A stretch of 64,000 nucleotides of DNA from Hyphomonas sp. CY54-11-8 (GTDB lineage: Bacteria; Pseudomonadota; Alphaproteobacteria; Caulobacterales; Hyphomonadaceae): contig NZ_AWFD01000012.1 of assembly GCF_000682735.1 (NCBI RefSeq), positions 248,001 to 312,000 of the forward strand, in the 5' to 3' direction. The number at the start of each line of letters is the position of its first letter. The first letter of the stretch is position 1. The translations under genes were made by a program, and so were the position numbers. The notes beneath the pieces were generated by a model. That model searched no databases, was not told the origin of the DNA, and saw only the letters and a program-made list of their open reading frames with translations. Of the stretch, positions 27,168 to 36,911 are shown piece after piece.

Positions 27168-28022
27168 TCAGACCACATCCATTCCAAGGTCAAGGTTCGG
27201 CGCCGAATGGGTGAGCGCGCCAACCGAGATGAAATCAACGCCCGTCTCTGCAATTGCGGCGACTGTATCGAGGTTCACCCCGCCTGATGCTTCCAGCACG
27301 GTCTTGCCGCCGGCCATGGCGACGGCCTCGCGCAGCGTGTCGGGGCTCATATTGTCCAGCAGGACAGCATGTGGGCCGTGCGGAAGTGCTTCTTTTAGCT
27401 GGTCTAGCGAATCGACCTCGACTTCGATCATCCGCAAATGTCCGGCATAGGCTTTTGCGCGTTCCAGCGCAGTGGAGACCGAGCCGCAGGCCGCGATGTG
27501 ATTGTCCTTGATGAGGACGGCGTCGTCGAGGCCATAGCGGTGAGCTGTGCCGCCGCCACAACGTACGGCGCGCTTTTCGAGAGCGCGGTGGCCTGGCGTA
27601 GTTTTCCGTGTACAGACAATTATCGCTTTTGTGTGCGCGATCTTGTCGGCGAAGGTGCGTGTCATGGTGGCCACGGCGGAGAGGCGGCCAAGGAAGTTCA
27701 GCATGGTCCGTTCAGCGATCAGGATGGACCGGGCAGAGCCTTCCAGGCGCGCGACCACGTCGCCCTTTTCCAGTACGGAGCCATCCGGCATTTCAATGGT
27801 CAGCTTTACGGACGGGTCGATCAGTTTCAGCGCGTAGGCTGCTGCGTCCAGTCCCGCGATCACGCCTTGCTGGCGCGCGGCGATGACGACTTTCAGCTGG
27901 GTGTCAGGCGCGATGGTCGCGTCGGTTGTCAGGTCACCTGCGCGGCCAAGGTCTTCCGCGAGCGCCAGGCGCACGATCGGATCAAGGATAATGTCGGGAA
28001 GAGGGGGCGGAACTTGAGTCAT
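27168..28022 (-). CDS. nadC: Nicotinate-nucleotide pyrophosphorylase (carboxylating)
   Basis: Quinolinate phosphoribosyltransferase, 284 residues. It converts quinolinate and PRPP to nicotinate mononucleotide, CO2 and PPi, the third de novo NAD step. Family motifs include ERTMLNFLGRLSAVAT, CTRKTTPGHRALEK, AVRCGGGTAHRYGL, DAVLIKDNHI and VLEASGGVNLDTV, with conserved Lys/Arg residues for the substrate carboxylates and phosphates. The ATG overlaps the nadB stop by three bases, consistent with translational coupling. Confidence 0.97.
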   Translation of the reverse strand: MTQVPPPLPDIILDPIVRLALAEDLGRAGDLTTDATIAPDTQLKVVIAARQQGVIAGLDAAAYALKLIDPSVKLTIEMPDGSVLEKGDVVARLEGSARSILIAERTMLNFLGRLSAVATMTRTFADKIAHTKAIIVCTRKTTPGHRALEKRAVRCGGGTAHRYGLDDAVLIKDNHIAACGSVSTALERAKAYAGHLRMIEVEVDSLDQLKEALPHGPHAVLLDNMSPDTLREAVAMAGGKTVLEASGGVNLDTVAAIAETGVDFISVGALTHSAPNLDLGMDVV

Positions 28023-29560
28023 GAGGGAACGCTCTCTTTGAAGGGGCGTTGGAGGAACTGGCGATGCGGTTCGCCGGTTTCGGGAAAATCGGAACGGTAG
28101 TGGCCGCCGCGGCTTTCGTGCCGAGCCTGTGCGCTTTTTACGATCAGGCCTGCGGACGTGATTGCGCGGGCCGGACCATGTTGCTCACGCAGCTGGTCAA
28201 TCAGCTCTGCCACTTCGGCGAGCCCGCTCGCATCACGGACCACACCGCAGTTTTGCGACATTGCTGAACGCAAGGCCTGCAGGGCTTCATGCGGCAGCGC
28301 GTCAGGCACATGCCCCTTGCTGGCTTTGATGTCCGGCAGTTTTGCCTCTCGCAGGCGCTCGGCAATGCGATGTGAGAAGACGACGGCTTCGAGCAGTGAA
28401 TTCGAGGCGAGCCGGTTGGCGCCGTGTACGCCGGTGGACGTACATTCTCCGCAGACGGAGAGACCATCCAGGGAGGACTTGCCCCAGAAGTCCGGCACGA
28501 TACCTCCCATGTGATAATGCGCTGCCGGGGCGATAGGGATCATGTCCACGCGCGGGTCTATGCCAGCCGATTTGCAGGCAGCAAAAACGGTTGGGAAGTG
28601 TTCGGGGAAATGTTCCCCGACGGCTTCTCGGCAATCGAGGAAAGCGCCGCGGCCGGATGTGCGCTCGGTATGGACCGCGCGTGCCACTTCATCGCGCGGG
28701 GCGAGTTCAGCCAGTTCATGATAGGATTCCATGAAGCGCTTGCCATCGCGGTTGCGCAGGATGGCGCCTTCGCCGCGCAGCGCCTCGGTGGCGAGCGGTG
28801 CCGGATCGCGGCCGATATCGATGGCTGTCGGGTGGAACTGAACGAACTCCAGATCTGCGACCAAAGCGCCGGCCTCCCAGGCCATGGCGATGGCATCGCC
28901 GCGCGCGGCAGGCGGATTGGTGGTGACCTGGAACAGGCCGCCTGAGCCGCCGGTGCACAGCACGGTTTCGCGGGCTGTCTGCGTCGACAGCCGCCCAGCG
29001 GCGTCGCGCAGGATGACGCCCGCAACATTCAGCTGATCGTCCTGCATCAAGCCGACAGCGCGCACGCCTTCAACAATACGGATGTGAGAGGCGGAATGAA
29101 CGGCCGCGACGAGCGCGTCCATGATGGCCTTGCCTGCAAGATCTCCGGCCACGCGGGCAACGCGCGGATGGGAGTGGGCAGCTTCCAGTGACAGGGCGAG
29201 GGCGCCATCGGGCGTACGATCGAAAGGCACGCCAAGCGCGATCAGGTCGCGAACGCGGGCCGGGCCTTCCTCGGCGATCAGGCGGGCGATGATCGGATCC
29301 ACAAGCCCGGCGCCCGCCGCGATCGTGTCGGCCGCGTGCTGTTCCGGGCTATCGTTCGGGTGAAGGGCTGCGGCAAGGCCGCCCTGTGCCCAGGCTGATG
29401 AAGCAGCCTGGCCGAGAGGTGCCGGCGAGATCACGATACAGGGACGCGGAGCGAGCTTCAGTGCCAGGAACAGGCCGGCGAGGCCCGCTCCCACGATCAG
29501 GACATCACTGCCGGCGTGTGCATCTGCCGTCAGGGTCTGAACATGCTGCCCGTCCGCCAA
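28019..29560 (-). CDS. nadB: L-aspartate oxidase
   Basis: FAD enzyme of 513 residues that oxidises L-aspartate to iminoaspartate, the first de novo NAD step. The dinucleotide motif VLIVGAGLAGLFLALKL is near residues 20-36. Other family motifs are SSAWAQGGLAAAL, CTGGSGGLFQVTTNPP, EFVQFHPTAI, HYHMGGI and CGECTSTGVHGANRLASNSLLEAVVF. The TTG start lies one base after the stop of the preceding secreted-protein gene with no good ribosome binding site, so translation is probably coupled. The C-terminal region is longer than in E. coli only modestly. Confidence 0.95.
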   Translation of the reverse strand: MADGQHVQTLTADAHAGSDVLIVGAGLAGLFLALKLAPRPCIVISPAPLGQAASSAWAQGGLAAALHPNDSPEQHAADTIAAGAGLVDPIIARLIAEEGPARVRDLIALGVPFDRTPDGALALSLEAAHSHPRVARVAGDLAGKAIMDALVAAVHSASHIRIVEGVRAVGLMQDDQLNVAGVILRDAAGRLSTQTARETVLCTGGSGGLFQVTTNPPAARGDAIAMAWEAGALVADLEFVQFHPTAIDIGRDPAPLATEALRGEGAILRNRDGKRFMESYHELAELAPRDEVARAVHTERTSGRGAFLDCREAVGEHFPEHFPTVFAACKSAGIDPRVDMIPIAPAAHYHMGGIVPDFWGKSSLDGLSVCGECTSTGVHGANRLASNSLLEAVVFSHRIAERLREAKLPDIKASKGHVPDALPHEALQALRSAMSQNCGVVRDASGLAEVAELIDQLREQHGPARAITSAGLIVKSAQARHESRGGHYRSDFPETGEPHRQFLQRPFKESVPS

Positions 29561-29561
29561 G

Positions 29562-30026
29562 TCAGGAAATACCGTTCGTTGCGCGCCGGAATTCCGCCGG
29601 AGCGGTCACCGCCGAGACAAGCGCGCCGAACATGCGGTCGGCCGACTCGATGGTGAGGGTGAAATTGTCGGGCACATAGATCAGACCCTCGACTTTGGAT
29701 TCCAGCATTTCCTCGATCTCGGAACGAATGGAGAGCTGGTCCCCGAAGCGGCGCGCCTTGCAGGACTGGCGTACGACGGAGCGGCCCCAGACGGAGCACA
29801 CTTCCACCGCTGTCAGCTCGCAGGTGAACTGGTCCGGTTCCGGGTGAGGGGTGAGATACATTGTGCCGGTCATCAGGCATTCACCACCGCGATAGGGTTT
29901 TGTACGGAAACTCCACGTGCCGAGCACGTCGGTCGCATCGTCTTCAGTTCCGGCATGAACCGGCGTTGTTGCCAGCAGGGTACCCGCCAGCGCGAGCGCG
30001 GTCATGCGTGCCAGGCGGGAGGTCAT
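29562..30026 (-). CDS. Exported protein of unknown function inside the NAD operon
   Basis: A 154-residue protein with a signal peptide (RMTALALAGTLLATTPVHA, cut after VHA). The mature part contains GTWSFRTKPYRGGECLMTGTMYL, four Cys residues (in ECLM, FTCEL, EVCSVW and QSCKAR) and a run SIRSEIEEMLESKVEGLIYVPDNFTLTI. Four Cys in an exported protein suggests two disulfides. GGAG lies seven bases upstream of this ATG. It lies between nadA and nadB, and its stop is one base from the nadB start. I recognise no family; a periplasmic role in NAD precursor handling would be speculation. Confidence 0.75.
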   Translation of the reverse strand: MTSRLARMTALALAGTLLATTPVHAGTEDDATDVLGTWSFRTKPYRGGECLMTGTMYLTPHPEPDQFTCELTAVEVCSVWGRSVVRQSCKARRFGDQLSIRSEIEEMLESKVEGLIYVPDNFTLTIESADRMFGALVSAVTAPAEFRRATNGIS

Positions 30027-30097
30027 GCTGCCACTCCTATTTGTCCTCACACGCATAACCTAGACCCGGCGGCGGGATACGCCAACGCCCCAGCCGC

Positions 30098-31240
30098 TTA
30101 AACCACCATCTCGATTTCGAGGGGTGCAAGTCCAGTCACGAAGTCGAGCGGCTTCTCCATGCGCGGCAGGGCCATCATGGCATCGAGCGCTTCCTTGGCA
30201 CGCAAGCGCACGTCTTCCGGAATGGTCACCTCATGCTCGCCCGTCACGAGGCAATCATAGATGTTTTCCAGCGTGATGCGCTTCATGTGCGGGCACAGAT
30301 TGCACGGGCGAATGAAGTTCGTGCCCGGGTTCTCGGCGGCGACATTGTCGCTCATCGAGCATTCCGTCAGCAGCACGACCTTCGGCGGGTGTTTCTCAGC
30401 CACATAATTGGCGAGAGCTGCCGTGGAACCGGCATAGTCAGCGGCTTCCAGGACGTCTGGCGGGCATTCCGGGTGGGCCAGAATGACGACGCCCGGATGG
30501 GCATCGCGCAGCTGGTGAACGTCTTCGGCGCTGAACATCTCGTGCACTTCGCACGCACCCGGCCAGGTCATGATACGGATATCAGTCTGGGCGGCGACGT
30601 TCTTGGCGAGATATTGGTCCGGCACCAGGATGACGGTGTCGGTATTCCATTCCTTTGCAACGGCTTCCACAACCTGCGCTGCGTTGGAGCTGGTGCAGGT
30701 GATGTGGCATTCGGCTTTCACGTCGGCCGTCGTGTTTACATAGGTGACGACCGGATAGTTCGGGTATTTTTCCTTGATCAGCCGGACGTCCGCGCCCGTG
30801 ATCGAGGCGGCAAGCGAGCAGCCTGCGCGTGTATCCGGGATCAGGACGGTCTTTTCAGGGGCGAGGATCTTGGAGGTCTCGGCCATGAAGTGCACGCCGG
30901 CTTGGACGATGATGTCGGCATCGACCTTGGACGCTTCGCGGGCGAGCTGGAGGCTGTCGCCCCGGAAGTCGCCGACCAGACGGAAAATGTCCGGCGTCAT
31001 GTAATTGTGCGCCAGGATGACGGCGTTCTTCTGAACTTTCAGTCGGTTGATCGCAGCGACGAGCGGGGCAATGGCCGGCCACTCCATCGGCGTCACGAAA
31101 TCTTTGACCAGCGGATAGAGATGGTCTGTTTCTGCGCGCACGGCATCATCATAGCTGAGGCCACGAGCCTCAGCCGCATTCGGGCCGCGCAGCGGCGTGG
31201 GGGTAGGGCAGCCAGGTCCAGAATCGATCAGACGAGCCAT
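30098..31240 (-). CDS. nadA: Quinolinate synthase
   Basis: Iron-sulfur enzyme of 380 residues that condenses iminoaspartate with dihydroxyacetone phosphate to quinolinate. The three domains each supply a [4Fe-4S] cysteine: RAGCSLA, ECHITCTSS/EVHE-flanked middle region and CNLCPHMKR. Other conserved motifs are ILAHNYMTPDIF, AGVHFMAETSKIL and HPECPPDVLEAAD. AGGAGG lies seven bases ahead of the chosen ATG. First gene of nadA-(secreted)-nadB-nadC. Long N-terminal extension (about 50 residues) relative to minimal NadA is common in alphaproteobacteria. Confidence 0.96.
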   Translation of the reverse strand: MARLIDSGPGCPTPTPLRGPNAAEARGLSYDDAVRAETDHLYPLVKDFVTPMEWPAIAPLVAAINRLKVQKNAVILAHNYMTPDIFRLVGDFRGDSLQLAREASKVDADIIVQAGVHFMAETSKILAPEKTVLIPDTRAGCSLAASITGADVRLIKEKYPNYPVVTYVNTTADVKAECHITCTSSNAAQVVEAVAKEWNTDTVILVPDQYLAKNVAAQTDIRIMTWPGACEVHEMFSAEDVHQLRDAHPGVVILAHPECPPDVLEAADYAGSTAALANYVAEKHPPKVVLLTECSMSDNVAAENPGTNFIRPCNLCPHMKRITLENIYDCLVTGEHEVTIPEDVRLRAKEALDAMMALPRMEKPLDFVTGLAPLEIEMVV

Positions 31241-31262
31241 GTCACGTCCTCCTTTGACCAAC

Positions 31263-31278
31263 CGAGCACTTTTGCTCG
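31263..31278. promoter_or_regulatory. Inverted repeat upstream of nadA
   Basis: CGAGCA-CTTT-TGCTCG, a perfect 6-base palindrome with a 4-base gap, ending 22 bases before the nadA start. It sits between the putative -10 element and the ribosome binding site, where a repressor would block transcription; it could instead form a leader hairpin. Confidence 0.45.
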
Positions 31279-31286
31279 ATTTGAGT

Positions 31287-31316
31287 ATAATGTGGCCCCG
31301 AAAGTGTGCGTTTCAA
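31287..31316 (-). promoter_or_regulatory. Possible promoter of the nad operon
   Basis: On the minus strand a TTGAAA element is followed after 18 bases by CATTAT, within a CATTATACT context, upstream of nadA. The -35 element is good and the -10 is moderate (4 of 6 matches). No other promoter-like element is as well placed. Confidence 0.35.
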
Positions 31317-31451
31317 GGGGAATACCTTCAAACGTCCGGGATCAGGGCGCTCGTGCGACAAGCAATTGAAGCTTTTGCGCACTCTGAGCAAAAGGGGTGT
31401 AGCGTAGCCGGCGCGAAAACGCAATCGCAGAAAGTTGAGGGTGGCGCGGCG

Positions 31452-32912
31452 TCAGTCTTTGAAAAGTTCCAATGCTGCGGCCGTCATGGCATCCGATCCG
31501 GTCTGGATGGTGCGGGCATAGTCTGGGGCGAACAGCGAAGAGTGCAGGGATGGCAGCGGCATGCCATCCGCCTTGGCCTTGGCGTACTTCGACGGTTCCA
31601 CCGCGCCGACCCAGAACAGCACGCTCGGGATCTTGTCAGCCGTCCGACCGTATTGGGAGAAATCTTCTCCGCCCATAACCGGCTTCACCTGGGTCACATA
31701 CTCCGCGCCCAGCTTCTTGCTGACCGCCTTCATCGCCCGTCCGGTTGTGCCGGGATCGTTGTACGTGGAGGGCGTATAGTCGGACTCGATGGTGATTTCC
31801 GGTTCCGGTGCGTCGAAGGCGGCGGCCTGAGCCTTGGCGATGCGTTGGATGCCGTCGAGCAGCATCTGGCGGGTTTCATCATCGTAGGAGCGGACCGTCA
31901 GCAGCAGCGTCGCCTCGTCCGGAATGATGTTGTGCTTCGCGCCGGCCTTGAAAGAGCCGACCGTCACAACGGCGCTGTCCAGCGGATCAACGTTGCGGGC
32001 GACAAGACTCTGCAGGGCGGTCACGATGTGGGAGCCGATCAGGATCGGATCGCGGGTCGCCTGGGGATAGGCACCGTGCCCGCCAATGCCCTTCACATGG
32101 ATGTCCACGCTGTCGACATTCGCCATGGCATAGCCCGTGGAATAGACCACCGTGCCGGAAGGCGCATCGGCCGAGACATGCAGGGCGAGGTTGTAGTCAG
32201 GCTTCGGAAAGCGCTCGAACAGGCCGTCGGCCAGCATGGCTTCGGCGCCCAGGCCGATTTCTTCGGCAGGCTGGGCGATCATGACCAGTGTGCCTTTCCA
32301 TTTGGACTTCTGGGCGACGAGCGCACGGGCCGTTGCGAGCCAGGATGTCATGTGCACGTCGTGACCACAGGCGTGCATCACCTTGCTTTCCACGCCGGTC
32401 CAGGTTTGGGCCTCGACTGTAGAGGCGTAAGGCACACCGGTTTGTTCAGGCACGGGCAGAGCGTCCATGTCCGTCCGGATCAGGACCGTCGGGCCATTGC
32501 CATTCCTGAGGACACCAACGATGCCATAGCCGCCCACGCCAGGTTTGACTTCGCCTATGTCGCGTGTCGCCTTGTCGACGACCCAATCCTGTCCAACGCC
32601 GGTCGTGACCTCAAATCCGAGGGTTTCCAGTTCGCTCGCAAGAATGGATGAAGTCTTGGCCTCCTTGAATGAGAGTTCCGGAGCCTGGTGAAGTTGAAGG
32701 TAGAGATCGAGGATAGATTGTTCCGGCGTGCCAACCTCGCGGACCGACATGGCGGCTGGCTGGACAATGGCCGTTTCTGACGCCGTGGATTCTGTCGCCG
32801 GGCTCGTGGATTCAGCATTGGCTGGCGCAGTAGCCGCAGGCGCTTGGCTCCTGGAGCATCCGGAAATGGCAAGGCCGAGGGCGAGTGTGGATACGAGAGC
32901 AGGGCGCAACAT
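31452..32912 (-). CDS. M20-family amidohydrolase lipoprotein
   Basis: Metal-dependent amidohydrolase/peptidase of 486 residues related to hippurate and N-acyl-amino-acid hydrolases (M20D). A lipoprotein signal peptide ends in AISGC (Cys about 19), followed by an Ala/Thr/Ser-rich linker to about residue 60. The metal-binding motifs are ACGHDVHMTSWL, QPAEEIGLGAEAM and MGGEDFSQYG; the dimerisation domain contains KGIGGHGAYPQATRDPI. Lipidation places it in the cell envelope, probably scavenging acylated amino acids or peptides. Upstream of nadA on the same strand with a gap of over 200 bases, so probably a separate transcript. Confidence 0.9.
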   Translation of the reverse strand: MLRPALVSTLALGLAISGCSRSQAPAATAPANAESTSPATESTASETAIVQPAAMSVREVGTPEQSILDLYLQLHQAPELSFKEAKTSSILASELETLGFEVTTGVGQDWVVDKATRDIGEVKPGVGGYGIVGVLRNGNGPTVLIRTDMDALPVPEQTGVPYASTVEAQTWTGVESKVMHACGHDVHMTSWLATARALVAQKSKWKGTLVMIAQPAEEIGLGAEAMLADGLFERFPKPDYNLALHVSADAPSGTVVYSTGYAMANVDSVDIHVKGIGGHGAYPQATRDPILIGSHIVTALQSLVARNVDPLDSAVVTVGSFKAGAKHNIIPDEATLLLTVRSYDDETRQMLLDGIQRIAKAQAAAFDAPEPEITIESDYTPSTYNDPGTTGRAMKAVSKKLGAEYVTQVKPVMGGEDFSQYGRTADKIPSVLFWVGAVEPSKYAKAKADGMPLPSLHSSLFAPDYARTIQTGSDAMTAAALELFKD

Positions 32913-32998
32913 GGCAGATCTCCGGAAAACAGATTGGAAGACCCTAGCAAGGTTTCCTTGAGTGCCAAGTGTGGCCGCTGAGCGCGGATGTGGATCGC

Positions 32999-33568
32999 TT
33001 AGTCGTCTTCGTCGAGCGCCGGGGCATCCGGCTGGTCTCGCCGCGGCCGGGCGATCATTTCGGCGATGTCTTCCAGTTCGATAAAGGCGTCTGCCTCCCG
33101 GCGCAGGTCATCCGCCACCATCGGTGGGCTGGATGTGTTCGTTGAAACGACCGAGACCCGTACACCTTTGGCCTTTACCGCCTCGATCAGACGCCGGAAA
33201 TCGCCGTTCCCGCTGAACAGGACGATATGATCCACATGAGCTGCCGCTTCGAGCATATCGACGGCCAGTTCGACGTCCATATTGCCCCGATGGCGCTTTC
33301 TGCCTTCGCGGTCGGTGTATTCGCGCGCGGCCTTCTTCACCACGCTGAACCCGTTATAGGCCAACCAGTCGACCAGCGGGCGGATCGGGCTGTATTCATC
33401 GCTCTCGACCAGCGCGGTATAGTAGCTGGCGCGCAAGAGGCGGCCACGACCTTGAAATTCCTTCAGAAGTTTTCGGAAATCAATTTCGAGCCCAAGTGCA
33501 CGGGCCGAGGAATAAAGGTTTGCCCCATCGATGAAGAGCGCCAGGCGCTCATCCTTGTAAAACGCCAT
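32999..33568 (-). CDS. NYN-domain (LabA/DUF88) protein
   Basis: A 189-residue PIN-like nuclease-fold protein. The N-terminal strand ALFIDGANLY carries the first conserved acidic residue (Asp near 14), RGNMDVELAVDML gives the second cluster, and VLFSGNGDFRRLIEAV the third (SGDGDF-like). These Asp residues usually bind a metal for RNA cleavage. The C-terminal tail is acidic. The frame stays open far upstream, over the rpoZ start region, but GAGG at the right spacing and the conserved N-terminus set the ATG here. It diverges from rpoZ, a common neighbourhood in alphaproteobacteria. Confidence 0.87.
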   Translation of the reverse strand: MAFYKDERLALFIDGANLYSSARALGLEIDFRKLLKEFQGRGRLLRASYYTALVESDEYSPIRPLVDWLAYNGFSVVKKAAREYTDREGRKRHRGNMDVELAVDMLEAAAHVDHIVLFSGNGDFRRLIEAVKAKGVRVSVVSTNTSSPPMVADDLRREADAFIELEDIAEMIARPRRDQPDAPALDEDD

Positions 33569-33725
33569 GATAAGCCTCGAAATCTCCGCTGCTGCGGGAA
33601 CGGCCATTAATTGTGCAAAGTAATAGCCGGACAGCTTAGTTTCCGCTGCAATCGGGCGCAAGGGACGGGTTGCGCGGCCTTGTTGCGCTGCATATAAGGG
33701 GCGGTTCAAAGGAGACTCTGAATCC

Positions 33726-34076
33726 ATGGCCCGAGTGACTGTCGAAGACTGCATCGAGCAGGTGCCGAACCGTTTTGACCTTGTGCTGCTTGCCGCGCAC
33801 CGTTCCCGCATGATCCGCGAAGGCTCGCCGATCACTGTGGACCGCGACAATGACAAGGATCCGGTCGTCTCCCTGCGCGAGATCGCTGATCAGTCGGTTG
33901 ACCTGAAAGTGGTGAAAGAAGCGCTGATCTCCGGCCTGCAGGACATTCGTCCGGGCGAAGAGAACGAGCGCGAAGCAGACCGTATGGCCCTCGAAGCTGC
34001 TCCGGCGGCAACCGAAGAAGACGTCATGCGCGCTTACCAGGCTGAGCTCGAATCCGGGCGCGACGACCGGCTCTAG
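33726..34076 (+). CDS. rpoZ: RNA polymerase omega subunit
   Basis: Omega subunit, 116 residues, helping assembly of the beta-prime subunit and ppGpp response. Conserved N-terminal block [29 protein letters not shown], then VVSLREIAD. The C-terminal tail is acidic, as in other alphaproteobacteria. It heads the run rpoZ-rsh-pyrE-pdxJ-acpS-rnc-era-recO, with rsh 8 bases downstream. AAGGAGA lies upstream at slightly long spacing. Confidence 0.97.
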   Translation: MARVTVEDCIEQVPNRFDLVLLAAHRSRMIREGSPITVDRDNDKDPVVSLREIADQSVDLKVVKEALISGLQDIRPGEENEREADRMALEAAPAATEEDVMRAYQAELESGRDDRL

Positions 34077-34084
34077 GAGGTTCG

Positions 34085-36340
34085 ATGGACGGCAGCACCC
34101 TTTCCGCCAAGGACAAAGGGGCTGGCGAAGCACCACCGGCCACTGAGGCCGTGGGTGAACACCATGTCCTCACCCGCGAAGAACTCATCGCCAAGGTCCG
34201 CGCGTATCATCCGCGCGTGAAGTCCGAGCTGCTGGGCGCAGCTTACGATTTTGCGAAAACCCATCATGGCGAGCAGAAGCGCGACTCTGGCGACGCGTAC
34301 TATTCCCATCCCGTGGAAGTAGCAAGCCTGCTGGCCGATGTGCATCTCGACGAGATCACCATCGTGGCAGGCCTGCTGCACGACGTCGTCGAGGACGTTG
34401 AAGAAATCGACATCGGCGAAATCGAAGTGCGTTTCGGTGCCGATGTGGCCGAACTGGTTGATGGCGTTACGAAGCTCGACAAGATCGAATTCTCTTCGAA
34501 AGAAGCGGCGCAGGCCGAGAACTTTCAGAAATTCATCCTCGCGACAACCAGCGACATCCGCGTTCTTCTGGTGAAGCTGGCAGACCGACTCCACAACATG
34601 CGTACACTGCATTTCCGCAAGAAGCCGGAAAGCCGTTACCGGACTGCGCGCGAGACGATGGACATCTACGCGCCTCTTGCTCGCCGTGTCGGTCTTTACC
34701 AACTGGCTGCCGAGATGGAGGATCTGGCTTTCCAGGAACTGAACGCGGAAGCGCGCCGGGCCATCCTGTATCGCCAGGAAGAGCTGGCGCTGGAAAATGC
34801 AGACGATCTCGAACGCATCCGGGCTGACCTGACGCAATTGATGGAAATGGCCGGCATCCAGTGCCGTATCAAAGGGCGCCGGAAAGCGCCTTACTCGCTG
34901 TGGCGGAAACTTGAGCGCAAATCCATTTCCTTCCGCGACGTGGCCGATCTCTTCGCGTTCCGCATCATCGTTCGGTCTACGGAGGAATGCTATCGCGTAC
35001 TTGGTGAAGTCCATACTCTGTGGGCCTGCATTCCGGACCGGTTCCGTGATTTCATTTCCGTACCTAAGCCGAACGGCTATCAGAGCCTGCATACGACGGT
35101 GCGCGCCTCGGGCAATCGCCGCGTGGAGCTGCAGATCCGGACGGAGGCGATGGACCAGACCGCCGAGTTCGGCGTCGCCGCGCACTGGGGCTACAAGAAC
35201 AAGCAGTATGGCTTCGATGCGGAGTCTGCGAAGGCGGCTGGCCTCGACCCCGCTGCCAGCCTCGAGACAATCTCCAGCCTCCTGCACGACGGCGCAGATG
35301 CGCGGGAATTCCTTGAGCATGCCAAGCTCGAAATGTACCGAGAGCATGTCTTCACGTTCACGCCAAAGGGCAAGCTGATCATCCTGCCGGCAGGGGCAAT
35401 GCCGCTGGACTTTGCCTATGCCGTCCACTCGGCCGTTGGCGACACCTGCGTGGGTGTGAAGATCAATGGCGAGGTCAAAGCGCTGCGGCGGCCGCTCAAG
35501 AATGGTGATGTTGTCGAGATCATCCGGGGCAAGATTCCGGCGGCCGTCCATGGCTGGGAAGGCTTGGCGATCACGGGCCGCGCGCGGTCCGCGCTTCGCC
35601 GGCTGGTCCGTGAACGGGATACCGCAGATTTCCGGCGCCTCGGTGAAGGCCTGATCAATCAGGCCCTGCGCCGCGCCGGCATCGACCCGGTCGATGTGAA
35701 GATGACCCACACGGCTCAGCTTGCCGGGTTTGAAACGCGCGAAGAAATGGCCGAAGCGGTCGGGCGCGGCCGGATCAGTTCCGCCGATGTGATCCAGGCA
35801 GCCTTCCCGGGCTACAAGGCCGAGCCGATGGGCGACCCGTCGAAGACGAAGGTCGATTCCCAGCACGCCCCTCTGCTGGTATCGGGCCACGACCTGACCC
35901 CCGGCGTGACGCTGCATCTCGGCCATTGTTGCTGTCCGTTGCCGGGCGACCGGATTATGGGGGTTCAGGTGCCGGACCAAGGCATCGTGGTGCACGTGGC
36001 GAGCTGTCCCAAACTGGCCGAATACGATGACAAGCCAGAGCTCTGGGTCGACCTCAGATGGACTGAGCTCGCCCGTACAGATGCCATGGCTGTGGGGCGG
36101 ATTCGCATCAATGCCGCGAACACACGCGGCGTGTTGGCCAAACTCTGTGCGGCCGTGGCTCAGTCCAACGGGAACATCGTGAATATTGCCACGGTGGACC
36201 GCCAGAAGGACTTCACAGAGCTGGTCATGGAAATTGAGGTTGAAGACCTGAAACGCCTGACGCAGATACTGGCCGCGCTCCGGTCGCTCGCAGTGGTCGA
36301 CCGGGCAGTGCGTGACCAGGAGGGTGATGATGACCAATGA
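34085..36340 (+). CDS. rsh: Bifunctional (p)ppGpp synthetase/hydrolase
   Basis: RelA/SpoT homologue of 751 residues that makes and degrades the alarmone (p)ppGpp. The HD hydrolase domain is intact ([34 protein letters not shown]), so hydrolase activity is expected. The synthetase domain shows [25 protein letters not shown] and PNGYQSLHT. The C-terminal half has TGS ([17 protein letters not shown]), a zinc-finger/CC region ([12 protein letters not shown]) and ACT ([16 protein letters not shown]). The only Rsh expected in most alphaproteobacteria. Overlaps pyrE by 11 bases. A long open frame on the opposite strand is a codon-bias shadow. Confidence 0.97.
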   Translation: MDGSTLSAKDKGAGEAPPATEAVGEHHVLTREELIAKVRAYHPRVKSELLGAAYDFAKTHHGEQKRDSGDAYYSHPVEVASLLADVHLDEITIVAGLLHDVVEDVEEIDIGEIEVRFGADVAELVDGVTKLDKIEFSSKEAAQAENFQKFILATTSDIRVLLVKLADRLHNMRTLHFRKKPESRYRTARETMDIYAPLARRVGLYQLAAEMEDLAFQELNAEARRAILYRQEELALENADDLERIRADLTQLMEMAGIQCRIKGRRKAPYSLWRKLERKSISFRDVADLFAFRIIVRSTEECYRVLGEVHTLWACIPDRFRDFISVPKPNGYQSLHTTVRASGNRRVELQIRTEAMDQTAEFGVAAHWGYKNKQYGFDAESAKAAGLDPAASLETISSLLHDGADAREFLEHAKLEMYREHVFTFTPKGKLIILPAGAMPLDFAYAVHSAVGDTCVGVKINGEVKALRRPLKNGDVVEIIRGKIPAAVHGWEGLAITGRARSALRRLVRERDTADFRRLGEGLINQALRRAGIDPVDVKMTHTAQLAGFETREEMAEAVGRGRISSADVIQAAFPGYKAEPMGDPSKTKVDSQHAPLLVSGHDLTPGVTLHLGHCCCPLPGDRIMGVQVPDQGIVVHVASCPKLAEYDDKPELWVDLRWTELARTDAMAVGRIRINAANTRGVLAKLCAAVAQSNGNIVNIATVDRQKDFTELVMEIEVEDLKRLTQILAALRSLAVVDRAVRDQEGDDDQ

Positions 36341-36911
36341 AGAAGTGCTCGCGGTGTTTCGCGAGGCAGGGGCGTTGCTGGAAGGGCATTTCATCCTTTC
36401 GTCCGGGCGCCGCAGCCCGGTGTTCCTGCAGAAGGCGCTGGTCTTCTCCCAGCCGGACAAATCCGAGAAACTCTGTGCGGCGCTCGCGAACAAGCTGACC
36501 GAGAAGTTCGGCAAGATCGACGTAGTCGCTGGCCCGGCCGTGGGCGGCATCATTCCGGGCTATGAACTCGCCCGTCAGCTTGGATGCCGTTCCATTTTTG
36601 CTGAACGCGTGGACGGACAGCTTCAGTTCCGCCGCGGCTTCTCCATCGCCGAAGGCGAGCGCGTGCTGATCGCTGAAGATATTGTCACGACCGGCCTGTC
36701 ATTCCGTGAGACCGTCGAGGCGCTTGAAAAGCTGCCGGGCGAAGTGGTTGGCGGCGCTTGCATCATCGATCGCTCCGGCGGACGTGCCGATGTTGGCTGT
36801 GAACTGGTCTCACTCGCTTCGGTCAATTTCCCTGACTATGACGCGGACGACCTGCCTCCCGAACTGGCGCTGATGCCGGCTGTGAAGCCAGGCTCGCGAG
36901 GGCTTGCCTGA
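36330..36911 (+). CDS. pyrE: Orotate phosphoribosyltransferase
   Basis: Converts orotate and PRPP to OMP in pyrimidine synthesis; 193 residues. The N-terminal substrate region is [18 protein letters not shown], and the PRPP loop is [14 protein letters not shown] with the acidic pair. [18 protein letters not shown] stretch precedes it. AGGAGGG five bases upstream sets the ATG, within the end of rsh. It overlaps pdxJ by one base. Confidence 0.96.
   Translation: MTNEEVLAVFREAGALLEGHFILSSGRRSPVFLQKALVFSQPDKSEKLCAALANKLTEKFGKIDVVAGPAVGGIIPGYELARQLGCRSIFAERVDGQLQFRRGFSIAEGERVLIAEDIVTTGLSFRETVEALEKLPGEVVGGACIIDRSGGRADVGCELVSLASVNFPDYDADDLPPELALMPAVKPGSRGLA

Noticed and set aside
34073-36553. 826-codon open frame on the minus strand opposite rsh
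   Set aside because: It mirrors the rsh/pyrE coding frame in high-GC sequence, shows no recognisable motif, and rsh is certain by its complete domains.
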